Source of the DNA: Deltaproteobacteria bacterium
GTDB lineage: Bacteria > Desulfobacterota > RBG-13-43-22
Assembly: GCA_016208255.1 (NCBI GenBank)
Contig: JACQYK010000043.1
Location: 1-46,694, forward strand
Direction: 5' to 3'
DNA: 46,694 nucleotides
Positions 17,818-24,808 of this stretch are shown here, one piece after another. The notes under the pieces were generated by a model. The model worked only from the letters and a program-made list of their open reading frames with translations. It was not told where the DNA came from and searched no databases. The first letter of the stretch is position 1. Each line of letters begins with the position of its first letter. Both the position numbers and the translations under genes were made by a program.

Positions 17818-18105
17818 ATGCCAAAGGAAAAAACATTGGTTAAAGACTGGGCCGATTATTATGATCGGACTGATATACTTAAAGAGCTTATAGAAGAACC
17901 TGTCCACTTTAGTTTGGATGATCAACTCCAGAGAGAGATCCTTTCCGGAAGGCGGGCGCGAAGGCTTAAGAATTTGACGATCAAAATCGACCCTCTTCAG
18001 ATCCAGATGATTCGAAAAATGGCTATTATGAAGTCCATTCCTTATCAAACTCTGATTCGGCAGTGGCTTTCTGAAAAGATTAAAGGCGAATTAAATCTTA
18101 ACTGA
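17818..18105 (+). CDS. CopG/ribbon-helix-helix antitoxin partner of BrnT
   Basis: A 95-residue protein with an N-terminal toxin-neutralising region and a C-terminal ribbon-helix-helix. The strand LTIKIDPLQIQMIRKMA and the helix IPYQTLIRQWLSEKIK match the CopG_antitoxin (PF12441) pattern. RHH dimers bind short inverted repeats, and GTCATAC-TTT-GTATGAC in the operon promoter is the obvious target. It follows brnT by two bases, the usual toxin-first BrnT order. BrnA proper (PF14384) is a related alternative. Confidence 0.8.
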   Translation: MPKEKTLVKDWADYYDRTDILKELIEEPVHFSLDDQLQREILSGRRARRLKNLTIKIDPLQIQMIRKMAIMKSIPYQTLIRQWLSEKIKGELNLN

Positions 18106-18409
18106 AAATCAGACACCTAAGCAAAAAGACCAATCCAGGATGAATGCTGGTTTAAAAGCCTTCAAGGAGGCTTCCGGTATTTTAAGCAATCAGGATGGAG
18201 GCCAAACCTGAATTCCCTTATCTTTCATCGGATTGGAGTGCTTATGTCACTGAGTGGACCAGGTACAAAGAAAACAGAGGGGAGTTTTCTATTTGATTCC
18301 CGTTTTTCTTTGTTTTTATACTCAACAACAAAGAAGGCGACTTTAGCCAGGAAGGTATGGGACAGGCGACAAATAGACTTGAAAACCCTTCCAGCCCAAG
18401 GAGGAGAAA
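18106..18409. other. Intergenic region before the acyl-CoA dehydrogenase
   Basis: About 300 bases. It contains AGAAAAC-N8-GTTTTCT (7-bp stem, about 18268-18289) and AAGCCTTC-AA-GGAGGCTT (about 18157-18174), neither followed by a T-run. The frame at 18238-18465 overlaps the start of the next gene and has no protein character. Confidence 0.35.
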
Positions 18410-19585
18410 ATGATAGATTTTTCATTGGCACCCAAAACGCTGAAAGCGAAAAGATTGGAGCATAACGCCGCAGAATATTTAAGAGGTATCGCGCGTTACT
18501 ATGATGATCACGAACATGAGGAGTTAAGGCCGGAAGAAATCAAACGGGTCCGGGAAAATGCCGCAGCCTCCGGGGCCGCCTTGGCTGAACCCGGCCCCGG
18601 CGATGACGGAATGCTGGCCACGATTATCATGAGCGAAGAGAGCTGTATGGGAGATCCCATGATACCGCAAACCGTGGCCGGTTTCGGTCTCGGCAATGCC
18701 GCTATCGGAGCGGTGGCTACGCCGGAACAGAGAGCTCGGTTTGGGAATCTCTTTTGCGCCATGGCCATTACCGAACCCGGCTGCGGTTCGGATACCTCAG
18801 CGGTGTCGACAACGGCCAAACTCGATCCGGCCACGAACGAGTGGGTCTTAAACGGCGAGAAGATTTTTGTCACCTCCGGCAAGCGTTGCCAGGCGGTGGT
18901 CGTCTGGGCGACCCTGGATAAGAGCAAGGGCCGGGCGGCCATTAAGAGTTTTGTCGTGGAAAAAACCAGACCGGGCTGTACCCTGATCAAGCTCGAACAC
19001 AAGCTGGGCATCCGGGCCTCCGATACGGCCTCTATCCTTCTTGAAGACTGCCGCATCCCCTTCGACAATATCCTCGGTTCGCCCGAGATCAGGGAAGCCA
19101 GGGGCGGGCAGGCCGGCGTTCTGGCCACCTTCGACGCCACCCGGCCCTATGTCGCTTCTCAGGCTATCGGCGTGGCCAGGGCCGCCATCGAGTTTACCAA
19201 AGAAAAGCTGGAGGAGGCGGGCTACACTTTCCCCTACGATAAAGGGATCCATTCTCTGAACGCCGTCCAGAAAGAGATGCTGGATATGGAGGCCAACCTG
19301 GAGGCGGCCCGGCTGCTGGTCTGGCAGTCGGCCTCCCTTCTCGACAAGGGCTTAAGAAACTCTCTGGAGTCCTCCATGGGAAAGGCCAAGGCCGGGAAGG
19401 CCTGCAGCCTTATTTGCCAAAGGTGCGTCGCTCTTCTCGGACCCCTCGGTTATTCAAAAGAAGTCCTGGCCGAAAAATGGATGCGCGACGTCAAGATCAA
19501 TGATATCTTCGAGGGAACCGGCCAGATTCAGATGCTCGTGGTCTGCCGCCTGATCCTCGGCTTCTCGCGCGATCAGTTGAAATAA
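18410..19585 (+). CDS. Acyl-CoA dehydrogenase
   Basis: A 391-residue acyl-CoA dehydrogenase with a strong AAGGAGGAG ribosome binding site. It shows the flavin and substrate signature AITEPGCGSDTSAV, the loop WVLNGEKIFVTSG, SILLEDCRIPFDNILG, and the C-terminal catalytic-base segment DIFEGTGQIQ with Glu368. All family parts are present at normal length. It would oxidise an acyl-CoA to the 2,3-enoyl-CoA using FAD and an electron-transfer flavoprotein. No ETF genes are in the window. The same-strand DJ-1 protein follows after 51 bases. The chain-length or aromatic specificity cannot be told. Confidence 0.88.
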   Translation: MIDFSLAPKTLKAKRLEHNAAEYLRGIARYYDDHEHEELRPEEIKRVRENAAASGAALAEPGPGDDGMLATIIMSEESCMGDPMIPQTVAGFGLGNAAIGAVATPEQRARFGNLFCAMAITEPGCGSDTSAVSTTAKLDPATNEWVLNGEKIFVTSGKRCQAVVVWATLDKSKGRAAIKSFVVEKTRPGCTLIKLEHKLGIRASDTASILLEDCRIPFDNILGSPEIREARGGQAGVLATFDATRPYVASQAIGVARAAIEFTKEKLEEAGYTFPYDKGIHSLNAVQKEMLDMEANLEAARLLVWQSASLLDKGLRNSLESSMGKAKAGKACSLICQRCVALLGPLGYSKEVLAEKWMRDVKINDIFEGTGQIQMLVVCRLILGFSRDQLK

Positions 19586-19636
19586 TTTAATTGAAAAGAT
19601 GTGACTGTCCAGCAACCGTTGAAAGAGAGATAAAGT

Positions 19637-20269
19637 ATGACTGAGACTAAGCCCCTACGAAGGCTTGGAGCGGTAATTTATGATAATTTTGAACTCCTGG
19701 ATCTGTTCGGACCGTTAGAGATGTTCGGAAATGTCGTACCGGAGATAAAGATTATCACCGTGGCCGAACAACCGGGACCCATCCCTTCAGTTCAGGGCCC
19801 CAAAACAATCGCCGAATTTGGCTTCAGCGATTGTCCCGGATTAGACTTGATTTTGCTCCCCGGTGGGCTGGGGACCCTGAAACAACTCAAAAACCCGGCC
19901 ATGCTTGGATTCCTTAAAGATCGTGCTTCTTCGGCCGAGGTCATCATGTCCGTCTGCTCAGGGACCGCACTCTTGGCCAAGGCCGGTTTACTGGACGGAA
20001 GGCGGGCAACCTCCAATAAACAATTCTTCAACCTAGCCGCTAATCAGAGCGAACGGGTAAAATGGGTTGCCGAAGCCCGTTGGGTGGAAGACGGGCCATT
20101 GGTGACCTCCTCCGGCGTCTCCGCCGGCCTCGATATGGCCCTGGCCGTCATTGCCCGGCTCTTCGGCCGGGAACGGGCCGAATCAATTGCCAACCGGGCC
20201 GAGTACGTCTGGCAGGATGATCCCGATCGTGATCCCTTTCATAAGTTTCTCAATCGGGGCGGAATTTAG
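19637..20269 (+). CDS. DJ-1/PfpI family protein, isonitrile-hydratase-like
   Basis: A 210-residue class I glutamine-amidotransferase-like protein. It has VIYDNFELLDLFGPLEMF at the N-terminus (the acidic Asp/Glu of the active site), LLPGGLGT, and the nucleophile elbow MSVCSGTALLAKAGLL with Cys107. DGRRATSNKQ and SSGVSAGLDMAL complete the pattern shared with isonitrile hydratase and the ligand domain of AraC-type GATase regulators. No DNA-binding domain is attached. The exact reaction is not certain. It lies 51 bases after the acyl-CoA dehydrogenase and probably shares its transcript; a REP-like hairpin follows. Confidence 0.8.
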   Translation: MTETKPLRRLGAVIYDNFELLDLFGPLEMFGNVVPEIKIITVAEQPGPIPSVQGPKTIAEFGFSDCPGLDLILLPGGLGTLKQLKNPAMLGFLKDRASSAEVIMSVCSGTALLAKAGLLDGRRATSNKQFFNLAANQSERVKWVAEARWVEDGPLVTSSGVSAGLDMALAVIARLFGRERAESIANRAEYVWQDDPDRDPFHKFLNRGGI

Positions 20270-20285
20270 AATCTCAAATTAAACC

Positions 20286-20310
20286 GTCATGCCCCGCCTG
20301 GGGGCGTGAC
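20286..20310. repeat. Dispersed REP-like hairpin, copy 1
   Basis: GTCATGCCCC-GCCTG-GGGGCGTGAC folds into a 10-bp stem with one G-U pair. It is preceded by AAACC and followed by ACCAC. The copy at 40335-40361 has the same loop context with a compensated base pair. It could end or protect the 18410-20269 transcript. Confidence 0.7.
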
Positions 20311-20396
20311 ACCACCAAATATGAAAACAGGTTCGTTGAGTAATGCGCCCTATTTTCGTACTACTCCTTTTTTTCTCACAGACAAAGCCTCCTAAA

Positions 20397-20427
20397 AAAA
20401 TACAGGGTTTTTCAGCTCGAAATACTG
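20397..20427 (+). promoter_or_regulatory. Spaced motif AAAATACAG-N14-AAATACTG, copy A
   Basis: AAAATACAG (20397-20405) and AAATACTG (20420-20427), 14 bases apart, upstream of the small receiver-like gene at 20550. The identical spacing is seen at 29924 and 36265. Possible activator site or promoter element. Confidence 0.5.
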
Positions 20428-20549
20428 GTTTCCCTTCATTTCCTTCTCAATATTCTCTGGATATGATTTAAATCAAAAAAGGCCGGCTTTGATGGAAAGG
20501 GACTCAATGGCCCGGGACTTGGATTCTAAATTTGAAGGAGAGGGAGAAA

Positions 20550-20846
20550 ATGAATAAAACGGTTAAAATCATGCACATCGATCCTGACTTCCGGGTTACT
20601 TATTTTATTAATCACGATGGGGTTTTAATTAGTTCCCCCCTTTCCCTCGAGCAAGCCATCTCCCTGTTAAAAACGGAAAAGCTGGACTTGATTCTCTCGG
20701 AGCCACATCAAAAGGCCATTTTGGACACCCAGGACCACCCTAATAAGATGGACTTTAATTTTTCCGACGATCAATTTCTTAAGAAGGAGGATTCTCGTTA
20801 TGGACAAAATGAAAAATCATTGCCTCCCACGGCCAAACCGGCTTAA
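20550..20846 (+). CDS. Small protein resembling a truncated, degenerate receiver
   Basis: A 98-residue protein from ATG 20550, preceded by AAGGAGAGGGAG; a TTG at 20532 is in frame but lies within that ribosome binding site. The first 55 residues (VKIMHIDPDFRV...SLEQAISLLKTEKLDLILSEP) follow a response-regulator pattern: an acidic pair after the first strand and a D-L-I-L-S-x third strand. At the phospho-acceptor position there is Glu51, a phosphomimic, and the rest of the receiver is missing. The C-terminal 40 residues look disordered and polar. The receiver link is inference; it may be simply a hypothetical protein. A shared upstream motif ties it to the signalling genes at 30-36 kb. Confidence 0.55.
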   Translation: MNKTVKIMHIDPDFRVTYFINHDGVLISSPLSLEQAISLLKTEKLDLILSEPHQKAILDTQDHPNKMDFNFSDDQFLKKEDSRYGQNEKSLPPTAKPA

Positions 20847-21077
20847 AACGCCACCTTCTCGGCAGCGTGGCTGAAAAGGTCGGCCGGCATTCAAAATGTC
20901 CGGTTTTGCTGGTCAAGAATTAAGAATCATCTCCAAAAGAATGGGAGATGATCCAGGATTCCAGAAGCCAAGGGGTCAAGGATTCAAGTGAAAGTCGTGG
21001 AAGTTAGATCAGTTGAATCCTCTAATCCTTGAATCATCGAACCCTAATTTCGGACCAAAATTAGAGAGGAGAGAATC

Positions 21078-21446
21078 ATGGAAAAGCTGGAAGTAAAAAG
21101 CTTCGCTAATCCGGATGAGGTAAGAACGTTTGACAAAGGAAAAGTAGAACTGATCAAGGTCGGAGGAGCATTAATCGGCCGTGCCACATTCCAGCCCGGG
21201 TGGCGTTGGTCAGAATCGGTCAAACCCATAGCCAAGACCGAGAGTTGCCAGGCCCCCCATTTTCAGTATCAGATCTCCGGTACCATTCGGATCAGGATGG
21301 ATGACGGCACGGAGAGAGATGTAAAAGCCGGCGAGGTAGCTTGGGTTCCATCGGGACATGATGCCTGGGTGGTCGGGAATGAGCCGGTCGTCGTGGTCGA
21401 CTTCCAAGGCATGGCCGACTATGCTAGGGAAGCTGCAAAAAAATAG
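21078..21446 (+). CDS. Small cupin-domain protein
   Basis: A 122-residue single-domain cupin preceded by AGAGAGGAGAG. The barrel motifs are visible as PGWRWSESVKP, CQAPHFQYQISGTIRIRMDDG (cupin motif 1) and VKAGEVAWVPSGHDAWVVGNEP (cupin motif 2). The metal-binding His of motif 1 is reduced to one (PHFQYQ), and His remains in motif 2 (SGHDAW). Such small cupins act as isomerases, dioxygenases or binding proteins; no specific function can be assigned. It appears monocistronic. Confidence 0.75.
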   Translation: MEKLEVKSFANPDEVRTFDKGKVELIKVGGALIGRATFQPGWRWSESVKPIAKTESCQAPHFQYQISGTIRIRMDDGTERDVKAGEVAWVPSGHDAWVVGNEPVVVVDFQGMADYAREAAKK

Positions 21447-21780
21447 AAAGTTCTTAGGCAAAACGGTCTCGGCGGACAGCCTCCTTTTGTAACTGAGGAG
21501 GGGGGGGAAAACTTTGCCAACTCCTGGAACCAGAAGCACCGCCAGGGAATTGCCCATAACCAAAAAAAGTTAGGCAGCACCCTGCGCTCCTGGCCTTCCA
21601 CCCTATTTTTCTTCTTTGATCCTGTCTTTCTCTTATTTTAGACTCTTCCCCAAAGAAAATTCTGATCAAACGTCGGCTCACTTGGTGCTTCTCACCTTAG
21701 GAAATATATTTATTGGCGATCCCAAAATCACAACCGGCGATCATGATGGGATGGCGGTTCTGCTGGTTTGCGAAAAAAAG

Positions 21781-21831
21781 TGACCGCTGACTGCTGAAAG
21801 CTTCATCCGGAAATCTTGAGTTCCCGGATAA
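21781..21831 (+). repeat. Dispersed 51-bp repeat with internal hairpin, copy 1
   Basis: TGACCGCTGACTGCTGAAAG followed by CTTCATCCGGAAATCTTGAG and TTCCCGGATAA. An inverted copy at 39551-39601 matches at 47 of 51 positions. The core ATCCGGAAAT-CTTGA-GTTCCCGGAT forms an imperfect hairpin. Confidence 0.75.
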
Positions 21832-21855
21832 AACTATTCAAGATTCATTTTAGAC

Positions 21856-21884
21856 TTGACGATCCGCGTGATATTTACAATGAT
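21856..21884 (+). promoter_or_regulatory. Probable sigma70 promoter for the 3-hydroxyacyl-CoA dehydrogenase
   Basis: TTGACG (21856-21861), 17-base spacer, AATGAT (21879-21884), about 95 bases before the start codon. Confidence 0.5.
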
Positions 21885-21980
21885 ATAGCTTCTCAGTCTT
21901 AGGACTCAATTCTGGCCCCGGAGGAGTGGACTAAGGCTAATAAATCTATCATTCATTAAACCGTAAGAAGGAGGAGAGCT

Positions 21981-22754
21981 ATGAAACTGGAAGATATCAA
22001 ATGTATCGGAATCTTGGGAGCAGGGGTCATGGGCGGAGGGATCGCCCAGTCGGCCATTCTGGCCGGTTATAAAGTGATGGTCCGCGATCTTAAGGATGAG
22101 ATTTGCGAGAAAGCCAGGGACACTATTGTTAACGGACGATTCGGCATTAAAGGCGCCGTAGATAGAGGGAAAACCACTCCGGAAGAAATGGACAGGGCCC
22201 TCTCTCTTCTCAATTTCACAACCAAGCTTGAGGACCTGAAGGATTGCGACCTCGTTATCGAGGCCATCGGAGGAGGGCCGGACGGGGCCATTGAAAACAA
22301 GGACATGAAACTCCAGGTCTTTAAGGAACTGGACGCGATTCTGAAAAAAGGGGCTGTTATCGCCAGCAATACCTCCAGATACACGATTGCCGACCTGGCC
22401 GCGGTGACCAGTCGCAAGGATCGATTTGTCGGCATGCATCTCTTCAGTCCCGCCAATATTATGAAACTGGTGGAGGTGATCTACACCAGGGAGGTGACCG
22501 AAGATCTGATCGTCCTCATCGAAGAGCTGAGCAAAAGCTGGGGGAAAACACCTGTTCGGGTCAAGGACGTCCCCGGTGATACGGGGTTTATAGGCAACCG
22601 GGTCATGGGAGCGGCCAGGAAGGAAGCCATGAAGATTGTCGAAGAGGGGATTGCTACGGCCGAGGACGTCAATACGGCCATGGAATTAGGATTTCGCTGG
22701 CCTGCCGGGCCCTTGCCGGCCAAAAGACCCGGCGCCAGAAGCGGTTGGCAATAA
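21981..22754 (+). CDS. 3-hydroxyacyl-CoA dehydrogenase, C-terminally shortened
   Basis: A 257-residue protein with AAGGAGGAG before the ATG. The NAD fold starts IGILGAGVMGGGIAQSAILAG, and the catalytic His region is GMHLFSPANIMKLVEVI. RVKDVPGDTGFIGNRVMGAARKE marks the start of the C-terminal domain, as in all family members. That domain is then cut short: after FRWPAGPLP the chain ends with AKRPGARSGWQ, whereas the family normally continues for about 60-90 residues that make the dimer interface. Either a shortened active subfamily or a frameshifted or truncated gene. It would oxidise a 3-hydroxyacyl-CoA. It is convergent with the reductase cluster, with a palindromic element between. Confidence 0.75.
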   Translation: MKLEDIKCIGILGAGVMGGGIAQSAILAGYKVMVRDLKDEICEKARDTIVNGRFGIKGAVDRGKTTPEEMDRALSLLNFTTKLEDLKDCDLVIEAIGGGPDGAIENKDMKLQVFKELDAILKKGAVIASNTSRYTIADLAAVTSRKDRFVGMHLFSPANIMKLVEVIYTREVTEDLIVLIEELSKSWGKTPVRVKDVPGDTGFIGNRVMGAARKEAMKIVEEGIATAEDVNTAMELGFRWPAGPLPAKRPGARSGWQ

Positions 22755-22828
22755 ACCGGCTCAGGTTCTAAATCGATTTATTTAATCGGTTGTCCAGGTT
22801 TAGTTTTTTGAAATTCAAATACTAATTT

Positions 22829-23018
22829 AGACAGGATTTACAGGATTACTTTCATATTTTTGCCTTTCGACCTGTCTGCCTGCAGGCAAGCAGACAAGCA
22901 AGGGGAAGAAAGGCAATAACCGAATCGCCCTGCGAAGTTTGCGCTGGAAGCGGATTAATGCTGCTCAGGGTCTTTCGGAGCCTGAGCAAATTACCAGTAA
23001 ATCCTGTTGATCCTGTCT
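22829..23018. repeat. 190-bp element with inverted-repeat ends between convergent genes
   Basis: The left end AGACAGGATTTACAGGATTACT (22829-22850, 22 bases) is nearly the reverse complement of 22996-23018 (AGTAAATCCTGTTGATCCTGTCT). Inside is a further hairpin, GTCTGCCTGCAGGCAAGCAGAC (about 22882-22903). It may be a small non-autonomous mobile element or complex intergenic repeat. There is no coding capacity. Confidence 0.5.
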
Positions 23019-23039
23019 GATATTTATTTTTTCACCGGG

Positions 23040-23849
23040 CTAAAGGCTTACAATCGGTTGTCCCCCCTGCCCTATTTCCGCCAGACAGGCGGCGCCGTAA
23101 GCGGCCGAGAGACGGGGCAGATCCGGTACCAGGATCTTGAGACCGAGGGCCTCTTCAATGGCCTGGACCAAACCGGCATCTTCGCCCCCGCCGCCCGTCA
23201 GGACTACCTCAGGTTCCATCTTCACCCTTTTCACCAGCATGGCCACCTTAGCGGCCATGGCCCGGTGGACCCCGGCCAGGATATCTTCGGCCCGGGCGCC
23301 CTCGGCAATTCGGGATATAGTTTCCGATTCAGCAAAGACGGCGCAATTGGTGGAAAATTCCACCGGATTTTGGGATTGCAAGGAAAGGGGGCCGATATCT
23401 TCCAGCCTGACCTGGAGGATGCGGGCGATCACCTGTAAAAAACGCCCTGACCCGGTGGCGCACTTTTCACTCATCAGGAAATCGGCGATTTTCCCCTGGG
23501 GAGTGATCTTCACCACCTTGGTGAATTGTCCCCCGATATCGATGACCGTGCGGGCGGAGGGGAAGAGGCAGTGGCAACCCATGGCCTGGCAGGAAATATC
23601 GGAAATCAGGCGGGCAGGAAAAGGGGGACTTTCGTTACCCAGTCCCGTGACCACGATCCCGGACAGCCTGTCCGGAGTCAGACCCGCCTGGGCCAGGATA
23701 CTGTCTAAAACCTTTTGGGCGGTATCCCGGTAACTTCCCCCGGAGGGCGCCAGTTCATAGGCAATCAGCCGACGTCGGCTCACCAGCGCCGCCTTGATGG
23801 AAGCAGACCCGATATCCACCCCGGCAAAATATTGGATGACCCCGTTCAT
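23040..23849 (-). CDS. ASKHA-type ATPase (activase) subunit, second of two; BzdQ/BadF-like
   Basis: A 269-residue BadF/BadG/BcrA/BcrD-family ATPase. Nucleotide-binding motifs are GVDIGSASIKAAL (phosphate 1) and IDIGGQFTKVV (phosphate 2). The [4Fe-4S] ligands are Cys130 in MSEKCATGSGRF and Cys169 in STNCAVFAESE. Phosphate 2 reads GGQFTK rather than the usual GGQDSK, so this copy has diverged from its neighbour. Its ATG overlaps the stop of the upstream ATPase by four bases (ATGA), meaning coupled synthesis of two unlike ATPases. Heterodimeric ATPases are a hallmark of class I benzoyl-CoA reductases; 2-hydroxyacyl-CoA dehydratases use one homodimeric activator. Confidence 0.82.
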   Translation of the reverse strand: MNGVIQYFAGVDIGSASIKAALVSRRRLIAYELAPSGGSYRDTAQKVLDSILAQAGLTPDRLSGIVVTGLGNESPPFPARLISDISCQAMGCHCLFPSARTVIDIGGQFTKVVKITPQGKIADFLMSEKCATGSGRFLQVIARILQVRLEDIGPLSLQSQNPVEFSTNCAVFAESETISRIAEGARAEDILAGVHRAMAAKVAMLVKRVKMEPEVVLTGGGGEDAGLVQAIEEALGLKILVPDLPRLSAAYGAACLAEIGQGGQPIVSL

Positions 23850-24676
23850 TGGAAAAAGGTCACCCTTTCTCTTCTCCGCTCATGATCCGGCCTAAGGCCG
23901 CGCTTAACGAAATCATGCCCGACCAGGGCGGCCCCCAGGGCCCCGGTTAGAAAAGGCTCCGACGGAACCAGAACGGGAAACCCAACCTTCTCCTCAATGG
24001 CCTTGACCAGGCCGATGTTTTTAGCCCCGCCTCCAGTGGCTACTACTTCCTTCTCAATCCCCAATTGGCGGACCATGTTGACGATACGGCCGGCGATGGA
24101 CTCATGAAGACCGGCGACAATCTCCGGTATCGACGCCCCTTCTGAAAGTCTGGAGGTAACTTCATGCTCCGCAAATACGGTGCAGGTATTGGAAATCTTG
24201 ACCAGCGTCTCAGCCTTCAAGGAAATATCCCCCAACTGGTCCAGCTTTAATCCCAAGGTATCGGCAATGACCTCCAGGAAACGACCGGTACCGGCGGCAC
24301 ATTTATCGTTCATGACAAAATTGGCCACCTTGCCTTCAGCGTCCAGCTTGATCCCCTTGGAATCCTGGCCGCCGATATCGATGATGATCCGGGCTGCGGG
24401 GAATAAGGCCCTGATCCCCCGGGCATGACAGGTAATCTCGGTGATCTGCTTGTCGGCAAAAGGGACGTTGATGCGGCCGTAGCCTGTGGCGACGATGAAA
24501 TCAAGTTCCTCTAAGGCAAGGCCTGTTTTTTGAAGGGCCTCGTCCATCACCTTCAAGGCCAGATGGCGATGTTCGGCCCCGGTGGGACCGATGATGGAGG
24601 CCAGGATCTTCTCTTGCTGGTCCACCAGGATCACCTTGGTCATGGTGGAGCCTATATCAATGCCGGCAAAGGGCAT
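23846..24676 (-). CDS. ASKHA-type ATPase (activase) subunit, first of two; BzdP/BcrD-like
   Basis: A 276-residue activase. It has AGIDIGSTMTKVILVD (phosphate 1), IDIGGQDSKGIKLD (phosphate 2), and the cluster ligands Cys126 in MNDKCAAGTGRFLEV and Cys165 in SNTCTVFAEHEV. VATGGGAKNIGLVKAIEE is the adenosine motif. The protein drives ATP-dependent low-potential electron transfer from its bridging [4Fe-4S] cluster to the reductase or dehydratase subunits encoded just upstream. It is 132 bases downstream of the 435-residue subunit and overlaps the second ATPase by four bases. Confidence 0.87.
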   Translation of the reverse strand: MPFAGIDIGSTMTKVILVDQQEKILASIIGPTGAEHRHLALKVMDEALQKTGLALEELDFIVATGYGRINVPFADKQITEITCHARGIRALFPAARIIIDIGGQDSKGIKLDAEGKVANFVMNDKCAAGTGRFLEVIADTLGLKLDQLGDISLKAETLVKISNTCTVFAEHEVTSRLSEGASIPEIVAGLHESIAGRIVNMVRQLGIEKEVVATGGGAKNIGLVKAIEEKVGFPVLVPSEPFLTGALGAALVGHDFVKRGLRPDHERRRERVTFFQ

Positions 24677-24749
24677 GCCGATTCGTTTCCTTTCTTATCT
24701 ATGCGAGGATTTTATAATTCCAGGATTTAAAAGATACGATATCGGGTAT

Positions 24750-24797
24750 AAGGTGTAAGGTTTTTTCTTGAACCCTAAACCATAAACCTTGTACCTT
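24750..24797 (-). repeat. Intercistronic hairpin in the reductase operon
   Basis: AAGGTGTAAGGTT (24750-24762) and AACCTTGTACCTT (24785-24797) pair with two mismatches. The hairpin lies between the 435-residue subunit and the first ATPase and may be an RNA processing or stability element. Confidence 0.5.
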
Positions 24798-24808
24798 GAA
24801 CCTTAATA

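Larger units (their letters stand above)
21447..21980. other. 534-base intergenic region
   Basis: It contains the dispersed repeat at 21781-21831 and the promoter at 21856-21884 (listed separately). No gene or RNA was recognised in the rest. Confidence 0.4.

Noticed and set aside
18238-18465. A frame overlapping the start of the acyl-CoA dehydrogenase
   Set aside because: The dehydrogenase start has a strong ribosome binding site, and this frame has no domain or start signal.
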